DNA of 64,000 bases, taken from Clostridia bacterium UC5.1-1D2. GTDB taxonomy: Bacteria > Bacillota > Clostridia > Lachnospirales > Lachnospiraceae. Shown here in pieces: positions 33,192 to 42,555 of the stretch. The stretch lies in the NCBI GenBank assembly GCA_001304855.1, contig BBZN01000014.1, positions 41,295-105,294 of the forward strand. Reading direction: 5' to 3'. The notes under the pieces were generated by a model. The model saw nothing but the letters and a program-made list of their open reading frames with translations. It ran no database searches and was not told where the DNA came from. Positions within the stretch are counted from its first letter, which is position 1. Each line of letters opens with the position of its first letter. A program made the position numbers and the translations under genes.

Positions 33192-34705
33192 ATGAGAAAA
33201 ATAGTGGAGAAAGCCGGCCTGGCAGCGCTTATCACAGCGGGGCTGCTGGCGGCCTCTCCTGTGATTGCCATGGCAGCGCCTGTGCTGCCGGAGGGAATCA
33301 GCGTGGGGAGCCAGAGTTTGGCGGGTATGACGGCAGAGGAGGCCAAAGCCGCAGTACAGCAGTATGTTGACGGAATGTCAGGCCAAAAGATTACGCTGAC
33401 GATAGACGGCCAGAACGTGGAGACCACAGCAGGAGACTTGGGTTTTCACTGGAAAAATACAGAGGCGGTGGATGAAGCGGTAAGCCAGTATGCAGGCGGC
33501 AGCCTGATTCACCAGTATAAGGCCGCAAGGAAGCTGGCGGCGGCTCCGGTTGCGCTGGAGCTGGATACGGAAGTGGATTCCGCCAAGGTAAAAGAATTTG
33601 TGGATACACAGTGCCAGGTGCTGACGGCGCAGCCTCAGGACGCGTCCATTGCCAGAGTGGACGGAACGTTTGTTATCACAGACTCCGTGTCAGGCGTGGC
33701 GGTAGATGCGGCGGCCACAGAGGCGGCCCTCAATGAAGCTCTGGCAGGGGGCTGGAGGAGCCGGTTCAGCTGACGGCTCAGATTACAGAGCAGGAGCCCG
33801 CCGTCACGACGGAAGATTTGGAAACAATCACAGATGTGCTGGGAACCTTTACCACTGATTTCAGCAGCAGCGGTTCCGCCCGTTCCACCAACCTGGCGGT
33901 TGGCGCGGAGAAGATTAACGGACACGTACTTATGCCCGGGGAGGTGCTTTCTGGCTATGAATGCCTCCAGCCCTTTACCAATGCAAATGGGTACAAGACT
34001 GCGGCTGCCTACGAGAACGGTCAGGTAGTGGACAGCATTGGCGGAGGCGTATGCCAGATAGCCACCACTCTCTACAATGCGGCGCTGGAATCAGAGGTGG
34101 AGATTGTGCAGAGACAGAACCACTCCATGATAGTGACCTATGTAAAGCCGTCCAGAGATGCGGCTATAGCAGGCACCTATAAGGACATCAAAATCAAAAT
34201 AATTACAGCACTCCATCTATGTGGAGGGATATACGGCTAATAGGAAGCTGACATTTACCATCTACGGCAAAGAGACACGGCCTGCCAACAGGAAAGTGGA
34301 GTATGTTTCCGAAACCCTGGGGAGCACAAGCCCTGGCGAGCCCCAGCTGATTGTGGACAACAGCCTGGCTCCGGGGCAGCAGGTAAAAGTACAGTCCTCC
34401 CACACAGGACTCAGATCCAGGCTCTGGAAGGTAGTTACGGTGGACGGAGTGGAACAGGAGAGAACCCTCCTCTCCACGGACAGCTACAATGCCTCCAAGG
34501 CTATCTACCGCGTAGGACCTGCTCTGCCTGCAATCGTTGCGCCGGATCCCAACGTCCCCGCACCTACGGAGGCGGCTCCCGCTGAGCCCGCGCCATAACG
34601 GGAGTGGAAGGCGGACCTGGGGTTACAGTGCCTGCGCCTACAGAGGCTGCGCCTGCGCCGGAGATTACCCCTGTGCCGGAGGCGCGGGCGGGGGAACCGG
34701 GATGA
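33192..34705 (+). CDS. Secreted VanW-family protein (four frame breaks)
   Basis: Exported cell-envelope protein. A signal peptide (KAGLAALITAGLLAASPVIA, then MAAPV) precedes two peptidoglycan-binding-4-like repeats (GMTAEEAKAAVQQYVDG and onward), then the VanW domain (INGHVLMPGEVLSGYECLQP, and SIGGGVCQIATTLYNAALES), a beta-rich stretch and a Pro/Ala/Glu tail. The frame changes near 33757 (G run), 34200, 34212 and 34593 (each one base lost); the last repair extends the tail to the stop at 34703-34705. Similar proteins bind or remodel peptidoglycan; the exact role is unknown. Its stop overlaps the next start. Confidence 0.85.
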
Positions 34706-35319
34706 GAACCGCAGGCCAGGGGCCGGGGGGATTCGGGAAGCGGGACGGCTTCATGGAACCGGGCCAGGATTTGGTGATGGCAGGATATACAGGCTTTTCA
34801 GGAACCCGCCTCATAGGAGAGCGGAGAATGGAGGATCTGAGGAAGCATTTTGCACCGGGATTCCTGCGGTGTCTCAACGAGAAAGAACATTATTCCACAG
34901 AACAATGGATGAACCGTGAGCTGGAGGCAGGGAGCAGCCCTGTCACAGCTTATGAGTTTGCAGGAGAGGGCGGCGTATTGGCTGCCCTTTGGAATTTGTC
35001 GGGAATCTTTAACCGGGGCGTTGACGTGGATCTCCGCCTCCTCCCCATGAGGCAGGTGACGGTGGAAGTCTGCGAGCTTTTTGAGCTGAATCCCTACCGG
35101 CTGTACAGCGGCAACTGCATTCTTCTGGCCGCGGAAGGGGGGGTAAGCCTCGTAAGGCGCCTTCGCAGAGAGGGAATACCTGCAGAGGTGGTGGGCTGTG
35201 TCACAAAAGGCATTGCAAGGCAGATCCGCCACGGCGGGGAAGAAGCCGGATTTCTGGAGCGTCCCCAGCCCGACGAGTTATTTAAATTGGATATAGCGCC
35301 GCAGATCCTGCCGCTGTAA
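34702..35319 (+). CDS. AIR synthase-related protein (HypE-like)
   Basis: A 205-residue protein resembling the C-terminal domain of AIR synthase/hydrogenase maturation factor HypE (GQDLVMAGYTGFSGTRLIGE, GGVLAALWNLSGIFNRGVDV, LFELNPYRLYSGNCILLAAE). The N-terminal ATP-binding half of HypE is missing, as is usual for this stand-alone group. The ATG at 34702 overlaps the previous stop (ATGA). Intact. Biochemical role unknown. Confidence 0.78.
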   Translation: MRTAGQGPGGFGKRDGFMEPGQDLVMAGYTGFSGTRLIGERRMEDLRKHFAPGFLRCLNEKEHYSTEQWMNRELEAGSSPVTAYEFAGEGGVLAALWNLSGIFNRGVDVDLRLLPMRQVTVEVCELFELNPYRLYSGNCILLAAEGGVSLVRRLRREGIPAEVVGCVTKGIARQIRHGGEEAGFLERPQPDELFKLDIAPQILPL

Positions 35320-35457
35320 GCGTTTTAAAAGGATCTGCCGTAACTATAAAGGAACCTGATCACTACAATGGATTTATAATGTACGCTGGGAATCTCTTTG
35401 TGCCTGATTTTGCGAGATGCCGGGAGTACATTTATAACAGGATGGAGGAAAGCGACG

Positions 35458-35940
35458 ATGAGAGAGAAGATTCTTGCGGTAATTGAGAAGAACAGCAGAA
35501 TTGATATTAAGGATTTGGCTGTTCTGCTGGGGGAGAGTGAAGTTGCGGTAGCCAACGAGATTGCACAGATGGAGAAAGAACACATTATCTGCGGCTATCA
35601 CACGCTTATTAACTGGGACAACACCAGCGACGAAAAGGTGGTGGCTCTGATTGAAGTGAAGGTAACTCCTCAGAGGGGGATGGGCTTTGACAAAATAGCG
35701 GAGCGCATTTACCAGTACAGCGAGGTGGAAGCGGTATATCTCATGAGCGGAGCCTACGATTTCACTGTGTTCCTGGAGGGGAAAACCATGCGTCAGGTAG
35801 CCCAGTTCGTGTCCGACCGCCTGGCTCCTATGGAGTCTGTTTTGAGCACTGCAACTCATTTTGTATTGAAGAAATACAAAGACCACGGCACCATTATAAG
35901 CGAGACGGTGCAGGATGAAAGGATGCTGATTACCCCATGA
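35458..35940 (+). CDS. Lrp/AsnC-family transcriptional regulator
   Basis: 160 residues: an N-terminal winged helix (MREKILAVIEKNSRIDIKDL, LLGESEVAVANEI) and a C-terminal RAM ligand domain (VVALIEVKVTPQRGMGFDKI, YLMSGAYDFTVFLEGKT). It overlaps the aminotransferase gene by four bases, so it probably responds to an amino acid and regulates or accompanies that enzyme. Intact. Confidence 0.9.
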   Translation: MREKILAVIEKNSRIDIKDLAVLLGESEVAVANEIAQMEKEHIICGYHTLINWDNTSDEKVVALIEVKVTPQRGMGFDKIAERIYQYSEVEAVYLMSGAYDFTVFLEGKTMRQVAQFVSDRLAPMESVLSTATHFVLKKYKDHGTIISETVQDERMLITP

Positions 35941-37104
35941 GAAATCCAGTTTCAGATAAAATTGTAAAAATTCCTCCCTCCGGGATCCGCAAATTCTTCG
36001 ACATTGTCAGCGAGATGAAGGACGCCATCTCCCTTGGCGTAGGCGAGCCTGATTTTGATACTCCCTGGCACATTCGGAGGAGGGAATCTATTCCCTGGAA
36101 AAAGGGCGTACCTTTTATACCTCCAACGCAGGCTTAAGCCTCTGAAGGAGGAAATCTGCCAGTACCTGAAGCGCAGGTGCGGCGTGACCTATGATCCGGA
36201 CCACGAGGTTATGGTGACCGTGGGAGGCAGCGAGGCCATTGATATTGCCATGCGGGCCATGCTGAACGAAGGGGACGAGGTTCTGGTGCCCCAGCCCAGC
36301 TACGTATCCTATGTACCCTGTGTGACTCTGGCGGACGGCGTCCCTGTAATCATCGAGCTGGAGGAGAAGGACGAATTCAAGCTTACGCCTGAGAAGCTGC
36401 TGGAGAAGATAACAGACAGGACTAAGATACTGGTGCTGCCCTTCCCCAACAATCCTACCGGGGCCATTATGGAGAAGGAACTTCTGGAAAAGATTGCCGG
36501 GATTGTCATCGAGAAGGATCTCTTTGTTATTTCCGATGAGATATATTCCGAACTTACATACAAGGATCAGCACGCCACCATAGCGGCGTTTCCGGGAATG
36601 AAGGAGAGAACCGTCCTTATTAACGGCTTCTCAAAATCCTATGCCATGACCGGATGGCGTCTGGGCTATGCAGCCGCGCCTGCAGTGATTCTGGAGCAGA
36701 TGCTGAAGATCCATCAGTACGCCATTATGTGCGCTCCCACTACCAGCCAGTATGCGGCTGTCTCCGCGCTGAAGAACGGGGACGGGGATGTGGCAATGAT
36801 GAGGGAGTCCTACAACCAGCGGCGCCGTTTTCTTCTGAACGCCTTTAAGGAGATGAATATAGACTGCTTTGAGCCTATGGGCGCATTCTACACATTCCCT
36901 AATATCAAGCGGTTCAACATGACCTCCGAGGAATTTGCCACAGAGCTTTTGAAGGAGGAGAAAGTAGCCGTAGTGCCGGGAACTGCATTTGGAGACTGCG
37001 GAGAGGGGTTTGTGAGAATTTCCTACGCCTACTCCCTGGAGAGTCTGAAGGAGGCGCTGGGCCGCATCCGCAGGTTTGTGGACAAGCTGGACGGGAAGGT
37101 GTAA
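35937..37104 (+). CDS. PLP-dependent class I/II aminotransferase (two frame breaks)
   Basis: Fold-type I aminotransferase of about 390 residues, similar to aspartate/aromatic aminotransferases. Visible motifs: ISLGVGEPDFDTPWHI, TVGGSEAIDIAMRAMLNEGD, LPFPNNPTGAI, the aspartate in LFVISDEIYSEL, the Schiff-base lysine in GFSKSYAMTGWRLGY and the C-terminal Arg in EGFVRISYAYS. The frame changes near 36080 and 36137, each one base lost. Translationally coupled to the Lrp-type regulator. The exact amino acid is not certain. Confidence 0.9.
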
Positions 37105-37110
37105 GAGAGT

Positions 37111-37643
37111 ATGATGAATATAGTGCTTCTGGAGCCCGAGATGCCGGCCAACACAGGCAATATCGGCCGGACCTGCGCAGCCACTAAAACCAGGCTTCAC
37201 CTTATAGAGCCGCTGGGCTTTAAGCTGAATGAAAAGGCAATCCGCAGGGCAGGCCTGGATTACTGGGACAAGCTGGATGTGGCTGTGTACAGCGATTATC
37301 AGGACTTTCTGGATAAGAATCCGGAGGCTCCGGCAAAGCTGCACTTTGCCACGACCAAAGCCCGCAAGGTCTATTCCGACGTGGCTTACGAACCGGACTG
37401 CTATCTGATGTTCGGCAGGGAGAGCGCCGGAATTCCCGAGGAGATTCTGGTGGAAAATGAAGCCCGCTGCGTCCGTATCCCCATGTGGGGCGATATACGT
37501 TCCTTAAACCTGTCCAATTCCGTGTCCATCCTTCTCTATGAAGCCCTTAGGAGCATGGGTTTGAGAAGATGGAGAGGGAGGGGCATCTCCACCGCCTTCA
37601 CTGGAAGGGCGGGGAAGCGCCTTCTTCCTGTTCTGAAAAATAA
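37111..37643 (+). CDS. trmL: tRNA (cytidine/uridine-34-2'-O)-methyltransferase (frame break)
   Basis: SPOUT-class methyltransferase modifying the wobble ribose of leucine tRNAs. Motifs: EPEMPANTGNIGRTCAAT, HLIEPLGFKL, MFGRESAGIPEEIL and the knot IPMWGDIRSLNLSNSVSILL. One G is missing near 37553; after repair the C-terminus reads HGFEKMEREGHLHRLHWKGG and ends at 37641-37643, giving about 177 residues. A hairpin terminator follows. Confidence 0.92.
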
Positions 37644-37651
37644 AGGCCCTG

Positions 37652-37699
37652 CCTTTCCGGTCACACCGCCCTTTAACAGGACGGCGGGGCCGGAATTTT
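37652..37699 (+). terminator. Terminator after trmL
   Basis: TTCCGG...CACCGCC pairs with GACGGCG...CCGGAA in an imperfect stem around TTAAC, followed by TTTTTCTT. Confidence 0.65.
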
Positions 37700-37748
37700 T
37701 CTTATCCCGCCGGCTCCTTATCTGCCGGGAACCCTGTGGTTTTCTGTC

Positions 37749-37775
37749 ATAAACAACCAATTCTTTACATACCCT
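37749..37775 (+). promoter_or_regulatory. Candidate sporulation (sigma-E-like) promoter of cotS
   Basis: ATA (37749-37751), 16 bases, CATACCCT (37768-37775) resembles the sigma-E pattern ATA-N16-CATACANT with one mismatch. It lies 110 bases ahead of a spore-coat-type gene. Confidence 0.4.
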
Positions 37776-37885
37776 AGAAGTAGCTGAAACGGCAGCTTCC
37801 CGTTTCGACTAAATGAATGGGAGTCAGTGCGGCCTTTTTCCGTAATAACAGGAAAGAGGTGCGCCGGAGTGTGGAGGGGTTGTAA

Positions 37886-38943
37886 ATGAACGAGAAGTAC
37901 GTGGAAGCCTTAGAGCAATACGACATGGAAATTTTATCTGTAAGAAAGGGCCGCGGCTCATGGATTTGTGAGACCCGAAGCGGCTGCAGACTGTTGAAGG
38001 AATACCGCGGAACTGCAAAGCGTCTGGAATTTGAGGACGAGGTGTTGGGAATGTTAGATACCAGAGGAAGCCTGCGGGCGGACCGGTATATCAGAAACAA
38101 AGAGGGGAGCCTCTTATCTATAACAGGTGACGGAACCCGTTACATATTAAAGGACTGGTTTATGGACCGGGAATGCAATATAAAGGACGGCTTTGAGATC
38201 CGCCAGGCATTGTCGCGCCTGGGCATGCTTCACAGCCAGCTGCGGCACATCTCCTTTAAGGAGGAGTGGAATATGGGTTCCATTCTTCCAGAGTCCCTGG
38301 AGGCGGAGCTGGAACGCCACAACCGGGAGCTGCAGCGGGCCAGAAATTATGTCAGAGGCAAGAGAGGCAAATCCGAATTTGAACTGTGCGTCATAGGAAA
38401 TTACGATATGTTCTACGCTCAGGCCCTGGAAGCGGTGGAGGGCCTTAAAGGGCTGTGGGAGCGGGAGGAGCCGGACGCAGGCTGCTGTGACGAACTGGAG
38501 GCGGCGGAGGTGCGCGGGCCTCAGGGCCGGGGAGAGCCGAAGCCTTTGTATCTGTGCCATGGAGATCTGGACCAGCACCATGTGCTTATGGGAAACAATT
38601 ATACTGCCATTATCGAGTACAACCGGATGCATCTGGCATTCAGGCCTCGGACCTGTACCGTTTTATGCGCAAGGTTATGGAAAAACAGGGCTGGAATATC
38701 GATCTGGGCCTTTCCATGCTGGATTCCTACGAGCGCGTAATGCCCATGAGCAGAAAAGAGCGGACCTGCCTTTACTATCTGTTTCTGTATCCTGAGAAAT
38801 ACTGGAAACAGCTGAATTTCTACTACAACGCCAACAAGGCCTGGATACCGGGCCGCAACATCGAGAAGCTCCAGAATCTGGAGAGCCAGCAGCCCGACCG
38901 GAACCGCTTCCTGAAACGGCTGTGGAGCGCCTGCCTGGCATAG
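37886..38943 (+). CDS. CotS-family spore coat protein (frame break)
   Basis: Kinase-like (aminoglycoside phosphotransferase fold) protein of the CotS/YutH spore-coat group, about 352 residues. Seen: lobe I ETRSGCRLLKEYRGTAKRLE, a catalytic-loop-like CHGDLDQHHVLM near residue 225, and the conserved SDLYRFMRKVMEK and YPEKYWKQLNFYYN toward the end. The frame changes near 38638 (CTGGCATT for CTGGGCATT). CotS proteins sit in the inner spore coat; enzymatic activity is not established. It supports a spore-forming host. Confidence 0.85.
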
Positions 38944-38977
38944 AGGCGAAGCCTTTACTGCGAAAAATAATGGCGGC

Positions 38978-39007
38978 TTGTACTTCCTTTTTCCACGTTG
39001 GTATAGT
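38978..39007 (+). promoter_or_regulatory. Probable promoter of the phosphohexomutase gene
   Basis: TTGTAC (38978-38983), 18-base spacer, TATAGT (39002-39007), with a second -10-like TATAAT overlapping at 39007-39012. Confidence 0.45.
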
Positions 39008-39050
39008 ATAATCTTAACCAGATAATATAACATTCAGGAGGGAGTACAGG

Positions 39051-40787
39051 ATGAAAGATTATATGAAGATTTACCAGGAATGGTTATCGAACCCCTATTT
39101 TGATGAGGATACAAAAGCAGAACTTCGCGCAATCGAAGGCGATGAGAATGCCATCAAAGAGCGCTTTTACATGGATCTGGAATTCGGCACTGCGGGACTG
39201 CGCGGTGTAATCGGAGCCGGTATCAACCGCATGAACATTTACGTAGTAAGACGCGCCACCCAGGGCCTTGCCAACTACATTATAAAGCAGGGTGGAGCAG
39301 ACAAGGGCGTTGCCATCGCATATGACTCCCGCCATATGTCTCCGGAATTCGCTATGGAAGCGGCTATGACTCTGGCAGCCAACGGTATCAAGGCATACAA
39401 ATTTGAGTCCCTGCGTCCTACGCCGGAGCTGTCCTACGCAGTGAGAGAGCTGGGCTGCATTGCGGGTATCAACATCACAGCCAGCCATAATCCTCCGGAG
39501 TACAACGGCTACAAGGTATATTGGGAGGACGGCGCACAGTTTACTCCCCCTCATGACAAGGGAGTGACAGATGAGGTTCTGGCTATCGAGGACCTTTCCA
39601 CAGTCAGGACTACAGATGAGGCCTCCGCTGTGGCGGCAGGCAAGTACCAGGTAATAGGAAAAGAGATTGACGACAAATATATTGCCCAGGTAAAGGCCCA
39701 GGTGGTGAATCAGAAAGCCATCGATGAGATGCAGGATCAGATTACGATTGTATACACGCCTCTCCACGGAACAGGCAACATTCCTGCCAGAAGAGTGATG
39801 GAGGAAATCGGCTTTACCCATGTGTATGTAGTGCCTGAGCAGGAGCTCCCGGACGGCAATTTCCCCACTGTCAGCTATCCCAATCCTGAGGCGGAGGAAG
39901 CCTTTGCCCTGGGCCTTAAGCTGGCCAGGGAGAAGGATGCGGATCTGGTGCTGGCTACGGATCCGGATGCGGATCGCCTTGGCGTGTATGTCAAGGATGC
40001 AGGTTCAGGGGACTATATTCCTCTCACCGGCAACATGTCCGGCTCCCTTTTGTGCGAATACGTATTGAGCCAGAAGAAAGCTGCAGGGAAGATTCCCGCA
40101 GACGGACAGGTAATAAAGTCCATCGTCTCCACCAACCTGATCGATGCGGTTGCCGCAGAGTACGGCTGTGAGCTTATCGAGGTTCTCACGGGCTTTAAGT
40201 GGATTGGACAGCAGGTTCTTAAGAACGAGAAGACAGGAAAGGGCACTTACCTCTTTGGCATGGAGGAGAGCTACGGCTGCTTAATCGGCACCTATGCGCG
40301 GGACAAAGACGCTATCTCTGCTACAGCGGCCCTCTGCGAGGCAGCCGCCTACTATAAGCAGAAGGGAATGACCCTGTGGGACGCCATGGCAGCCATGTAT
40401 GAGAAGTACGGATACTACAAGGACGCCGTGAAGTCCATCGGCCTGTCCGGCATTGAGGGCCTTGCAAAGATCCAGTCCATTATGGAGACTTTGCGGAATA
40501 ATACGCCAGCTGAGGTTGGCAGTTACAAGGTTGTGTCTGCAAGGGACTACAAGCTGGATACCATCAAGGATATGGCAACGGGAGAGGTAAAACCCACCGG
40601 CCTTCCTTCCTCAAATGTGCTCTACTACGACCTGAACGACGGCGCATGGATCTGCGTAAGACCTTCGGGCACAGAGCCTAAGATTAAATTCTACTATGGA
40701 ATCAAGGGCAGCTCTATGGAAGATGCAGACGCCAAGGCGGAAGCCCTGGGAGCAGCCGTGATGGAGATGGTGAACAAAATGCTGTAA
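39051..40787 (+). CDS. Phosphoglucomutase/phosphomannomutase
   Basis: Alpha-D-phosphohexomutase of 578 residues interconverting hexose 1- and 6-phosphates for glycogen, UDP-sugar and cell-wall synthesis. The catalytic phosphoserine loop is INITASHNPPEYNGYKVYWE, the metal loop is ATDPDADRLGVYV, the sugar-binding loop is GMEESYGC and the phosphate-binding loop is VRPSGTEPKIKFYY. The N-terminus has AGLRGVIGAGINRMN. Intact, with GGAGGGAG before the ATG. The length points to the PgcA-like group. Confidence 0.95.
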   Translation: MKDYMKIYQEWLSNPYFDEDTKAELRAIEGDENAIKERFYMDLEFGTAGLRGVIGAGINRMNIYVVRRATQGLANYIIKQGGADKGVAIAYDSRHMSPEFAMEAAMTLAANGIKAYKFESLRPTPELSYAVRELGCIAGINITASHNPPEYNGYKVYWEDGAQFTPPHDKGVTDEVLAIEDLSTVRTTDEASAVAAGKYQVIGKEIDDKYIAQVKAQVVNQKAIDEMQDQITIVYTPLHGTGNIPARRVMEEIGFTHVYVVPEQELPDGNFPTVSYPNPEAEEAFALGLKLAREKDADLVLATDPDADRLGVYVKDAGSGDYIPLTGNMSGSLLCEYVLSQKKAAGKIPADGQVIKSIVSTNLIDAVAAEYGCELIEVLTGFKWIGQQVLKNEKTGKGTYLFGMEESYGCLIGTYARDKDAISATAALCEAAAYYKQKGMTLWDAMAAMYEKYGYYKDAVKSIGLSGIEGLAKIQSIMETLRNNTPAEVGSYKVVSARDYKLDTIKDMATGEVKPTGLPSSNVLYYDLNDGAWICVRPSGTEPKIKFYYGIKGSSMEDADAKAEALGAAVMEMVNKML

Positions 40788-40813
40788 ATGACGGCAGTTA
40801 TAAGTAATACAAG

Positions 40814-40856
40814 ACCCGGCAGCGGACATAGCAGGTAATTCCGCCGCCGGGTTTTG
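40814..40856 (+). terminator. Terminator after the phosphohexomutase
   Basis: ACCCGGC-A-GCGGA (40814-40826) pairs with TCCGC-C-GCCGGGT (40840-40852), followed by TTTG. Confidence 0.85.
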
Positions 40857-41004
40857 TATACGGCTCAGGAATTTCAAAGGAAAATGCACGTTCGTCCGGT
40901 GTTTTTCGCCCCCTCATATACACTGCGCACAAAAAGTAATTGACTTTCCCCAACATTTATATGAAAATAGTTATAAATGCCGGGGAGTTGGAGGAGGAGA
41001 TGAG

Positions 41005-42018
41005 TTGAAGGCAACAATACACGATGTGGCAAAATTAGCAAACGTTTCGATGTCCACAGTTTCACATGTAATAAACGGAACCAGGAACGTGAGTGAGGAA
41101 ACTGCCAAAAAGGTACGCAGCGCCATTGACCAGACAGGATATATTCCAAATTTTGTGGCAAAGAGCCTGAAGCAGTCGTCGACTCATACCATAGGAGTTG
41201 TGATAACCGATATAAGAAACCAGTTTTTTGTAGATGTAATCCACGCCATAGACGAGGAGGCGCGCAAGGAGGGATACCAGGTATTCATCTCCGAGACGGA
41301 GGAAAACTGCCAGAGAGAATTCGAGATTCTGAAAGCCTGTGTGAACGGCGGGTGGATGGCATTATCTATTCTCCTACCATCGGTATGGAGAAGCAGACGG
41401 TGGAATACCTGAAGCGGGTTAAAATCTGTCATTATGATAGACCGTATGACCGGGAGGGACTTTGACTGGGTAGGAGTTGAGAGCAAGGATTCTACAAAAG
41501 AGGTGGTGGAGTATCTCATCTCTCTGGGACACAGGCGGATCGGCATACTGGCAGGATTTCGCGGAATCAACACGACGGAGGAGCGGGTGAAGGGATATCA
41601 GGAGGCCATGGAGGAGGCAGGGATCAAGGTCAGGCGGGAGTGGATTATCTCAGGAAATTACAGGAACGAGCCTATGACGGAAAAGGTAATCCAGGTTATG
41701 AGGGAGATCCACGCGCCCACAGCCCTTATTGCAGCCAACAACCGGATGATTTACAATGCCATGGCCGCCATGCAGTATCTGAATCTCAGGGTGCCGGAGG
41801 ATGTATCGATGGCAGCCTTCGGATATTCGGAATGGGCGGAGTATTTTGAACCTAAGCTGACGGCCCTGAGGGAGCCCTGCTGGGAGATCGGAAAGCAGGC
41901 CTATCAGCTTTTAAAGCGGAGGATGGAGGATAACAGCGTTCCGGTGCGGCAGGTGCGTCTTATGCCCCGGTTTGAGATCCGCAATTCCTGCAGCCGGAGG
42001 GAAAGCGAAGAAAGCTGA
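41005..42018 (+). CDS. LacI-family repressor of the sugar ABC island (two frame-break sites)
   Basis: The N-terminal helix-turn-helix is canonical: ATIHDVAKLANVSMSTVSHV, then NVSEETAKKVRSAID. A periplasmic-binding-protein-like effector domain follows (THTIGVVITDIRNQFFVDV, then LISLGHRRIGILAGF, TALIAANNRMIYNAM). The start is a TTG at 41005 after GGAGGAGA. The frame is lost near 41350 (one G) and regained near 41428 (two C, ATCTGTC for ATCCCTGTC), so the middle should read DGIIYSPTIGMEKQTVEYLK. Operator-like sites lie near the downstream transporter promoter and inside this gene (41040-41050). Confidence 0.9.
41040..41050 (+). promoter_or_regulatory. Operator-like sequence inside the LacI coding region
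   Basis: AAACGTTTCGA is the exact reverse complement of TCGAAACGTTT, the core shared by the two operator candidates before the transporter. It encodes the Ala-Asn-Val-Ser-Met part of the helix-turn-helix, about 36 bases into the gene. Confidence 0.4.
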
Positions 42019-42089
42019 CGTCAGGAGTATTGTCCGGAGGGAACCGGAGAGCTGACGCCAGGACCATTCCTGTCCGGAGGGAAAGGGGG
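41994..42089 (+). repeat. 40-base tandem repeat at the LacI stop codon
   Basis: CCGGAGGGAA starts units at 41994, 42034 and 42074, an exact 40-base period. Units share CCGGAGGGAA, then GCTGACGYCAGGA and TGT; the third is cut to about 16 bases. The first unit codes the LacI C-terminus (SRRESEES) and the others are untranslated. Confidence 0.75.
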
Positions 42090-42145
42090 GAGAACCCACA
42101 ACAGGGCGCCCTGACCGGATCCGTATTGACGTACCTGTCACAAAT

Positions 42146-42177
42146 AAGGCGCTGTCTAAGAGGGGCGGCGCCTTTTT
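42146..42177 (+). terminator. Terminator after LacI
   Basis: AAGGCGC (42146-42152) pairs with GCGCCTT (42168-42174 region), followed by TTTT. Confidence 0.75.
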
Positions 42178-42343
42178 ATGTGCAGGAGTCTAATAGAGAA
42201 CCCTTTATTCTCTGCTCCTATATTGAAGGCGGCTAAACTTAAGAAGTCTATGGGGCGGCTTTACTATATTAGGCAAAATACATAAAAATAGGGTATAAAA
42301 ATAAACAAAAATCAATAAAAATATAGTTTTATTTAATAATTCA

Positions 42344-42372
42344 TTGACAACATTCGTCAAAATACATATAAT
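42344..42372 (+). promoter_or_regulatory. Consensus promoter of the sugar ABC operon
   Basis: A perfect TTGACA (42344-42349), 17-base spacer and perfect TATAAT (42367-42372). Such a strong core needs a repressor, consistent with the LacI gene upstream. The stretch 42019-42555 also holds the tandem repeat, terminator and operators listed separately. Confidence 0.88.
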
Positions 42373-42410
42373 GAAAACAAGACGTAAGTCTTATTATTTT
42401 TACTTGGCAA

Positions 42411-42423
42411 TCGAAACGTTTTC
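42411..42423 (+). promoter_or_regulatory. LacI-type operator 1
   Basis: TCGAAACGTTTTC, a near-palindrome centred on the CG dinucleotide as in LacI/GalR operators, about 32 bases downstream of the expected transcription start. Confidence 0.7.
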
Positions 42424-42518
42424 TTTTTAAAAAACAGGAAAAAATACATATATTACATATTAGATTTTTAATATACCTAGAGAAAATTGGATAATATATC
42501 CTATTTTTTATAGATTTA

Positions 42519-42532
42519 ATCGAAACGTTTGC
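42519..42532 (+). promoter_or_regulatory. LacI-type operator 2
   Basis: ATCGAAACGTTTGC, sharing TCGAAACGTTT with operator 1. It lies 109 bases downstream of it and just before the AAAGGAG ribosome site of the ATPase gene. The spacing would allow looping or a roadblock. Confidence 0.7.
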
Positions 42533-42555
42533 GTATCGAGAAAGGAGCGGATAAG

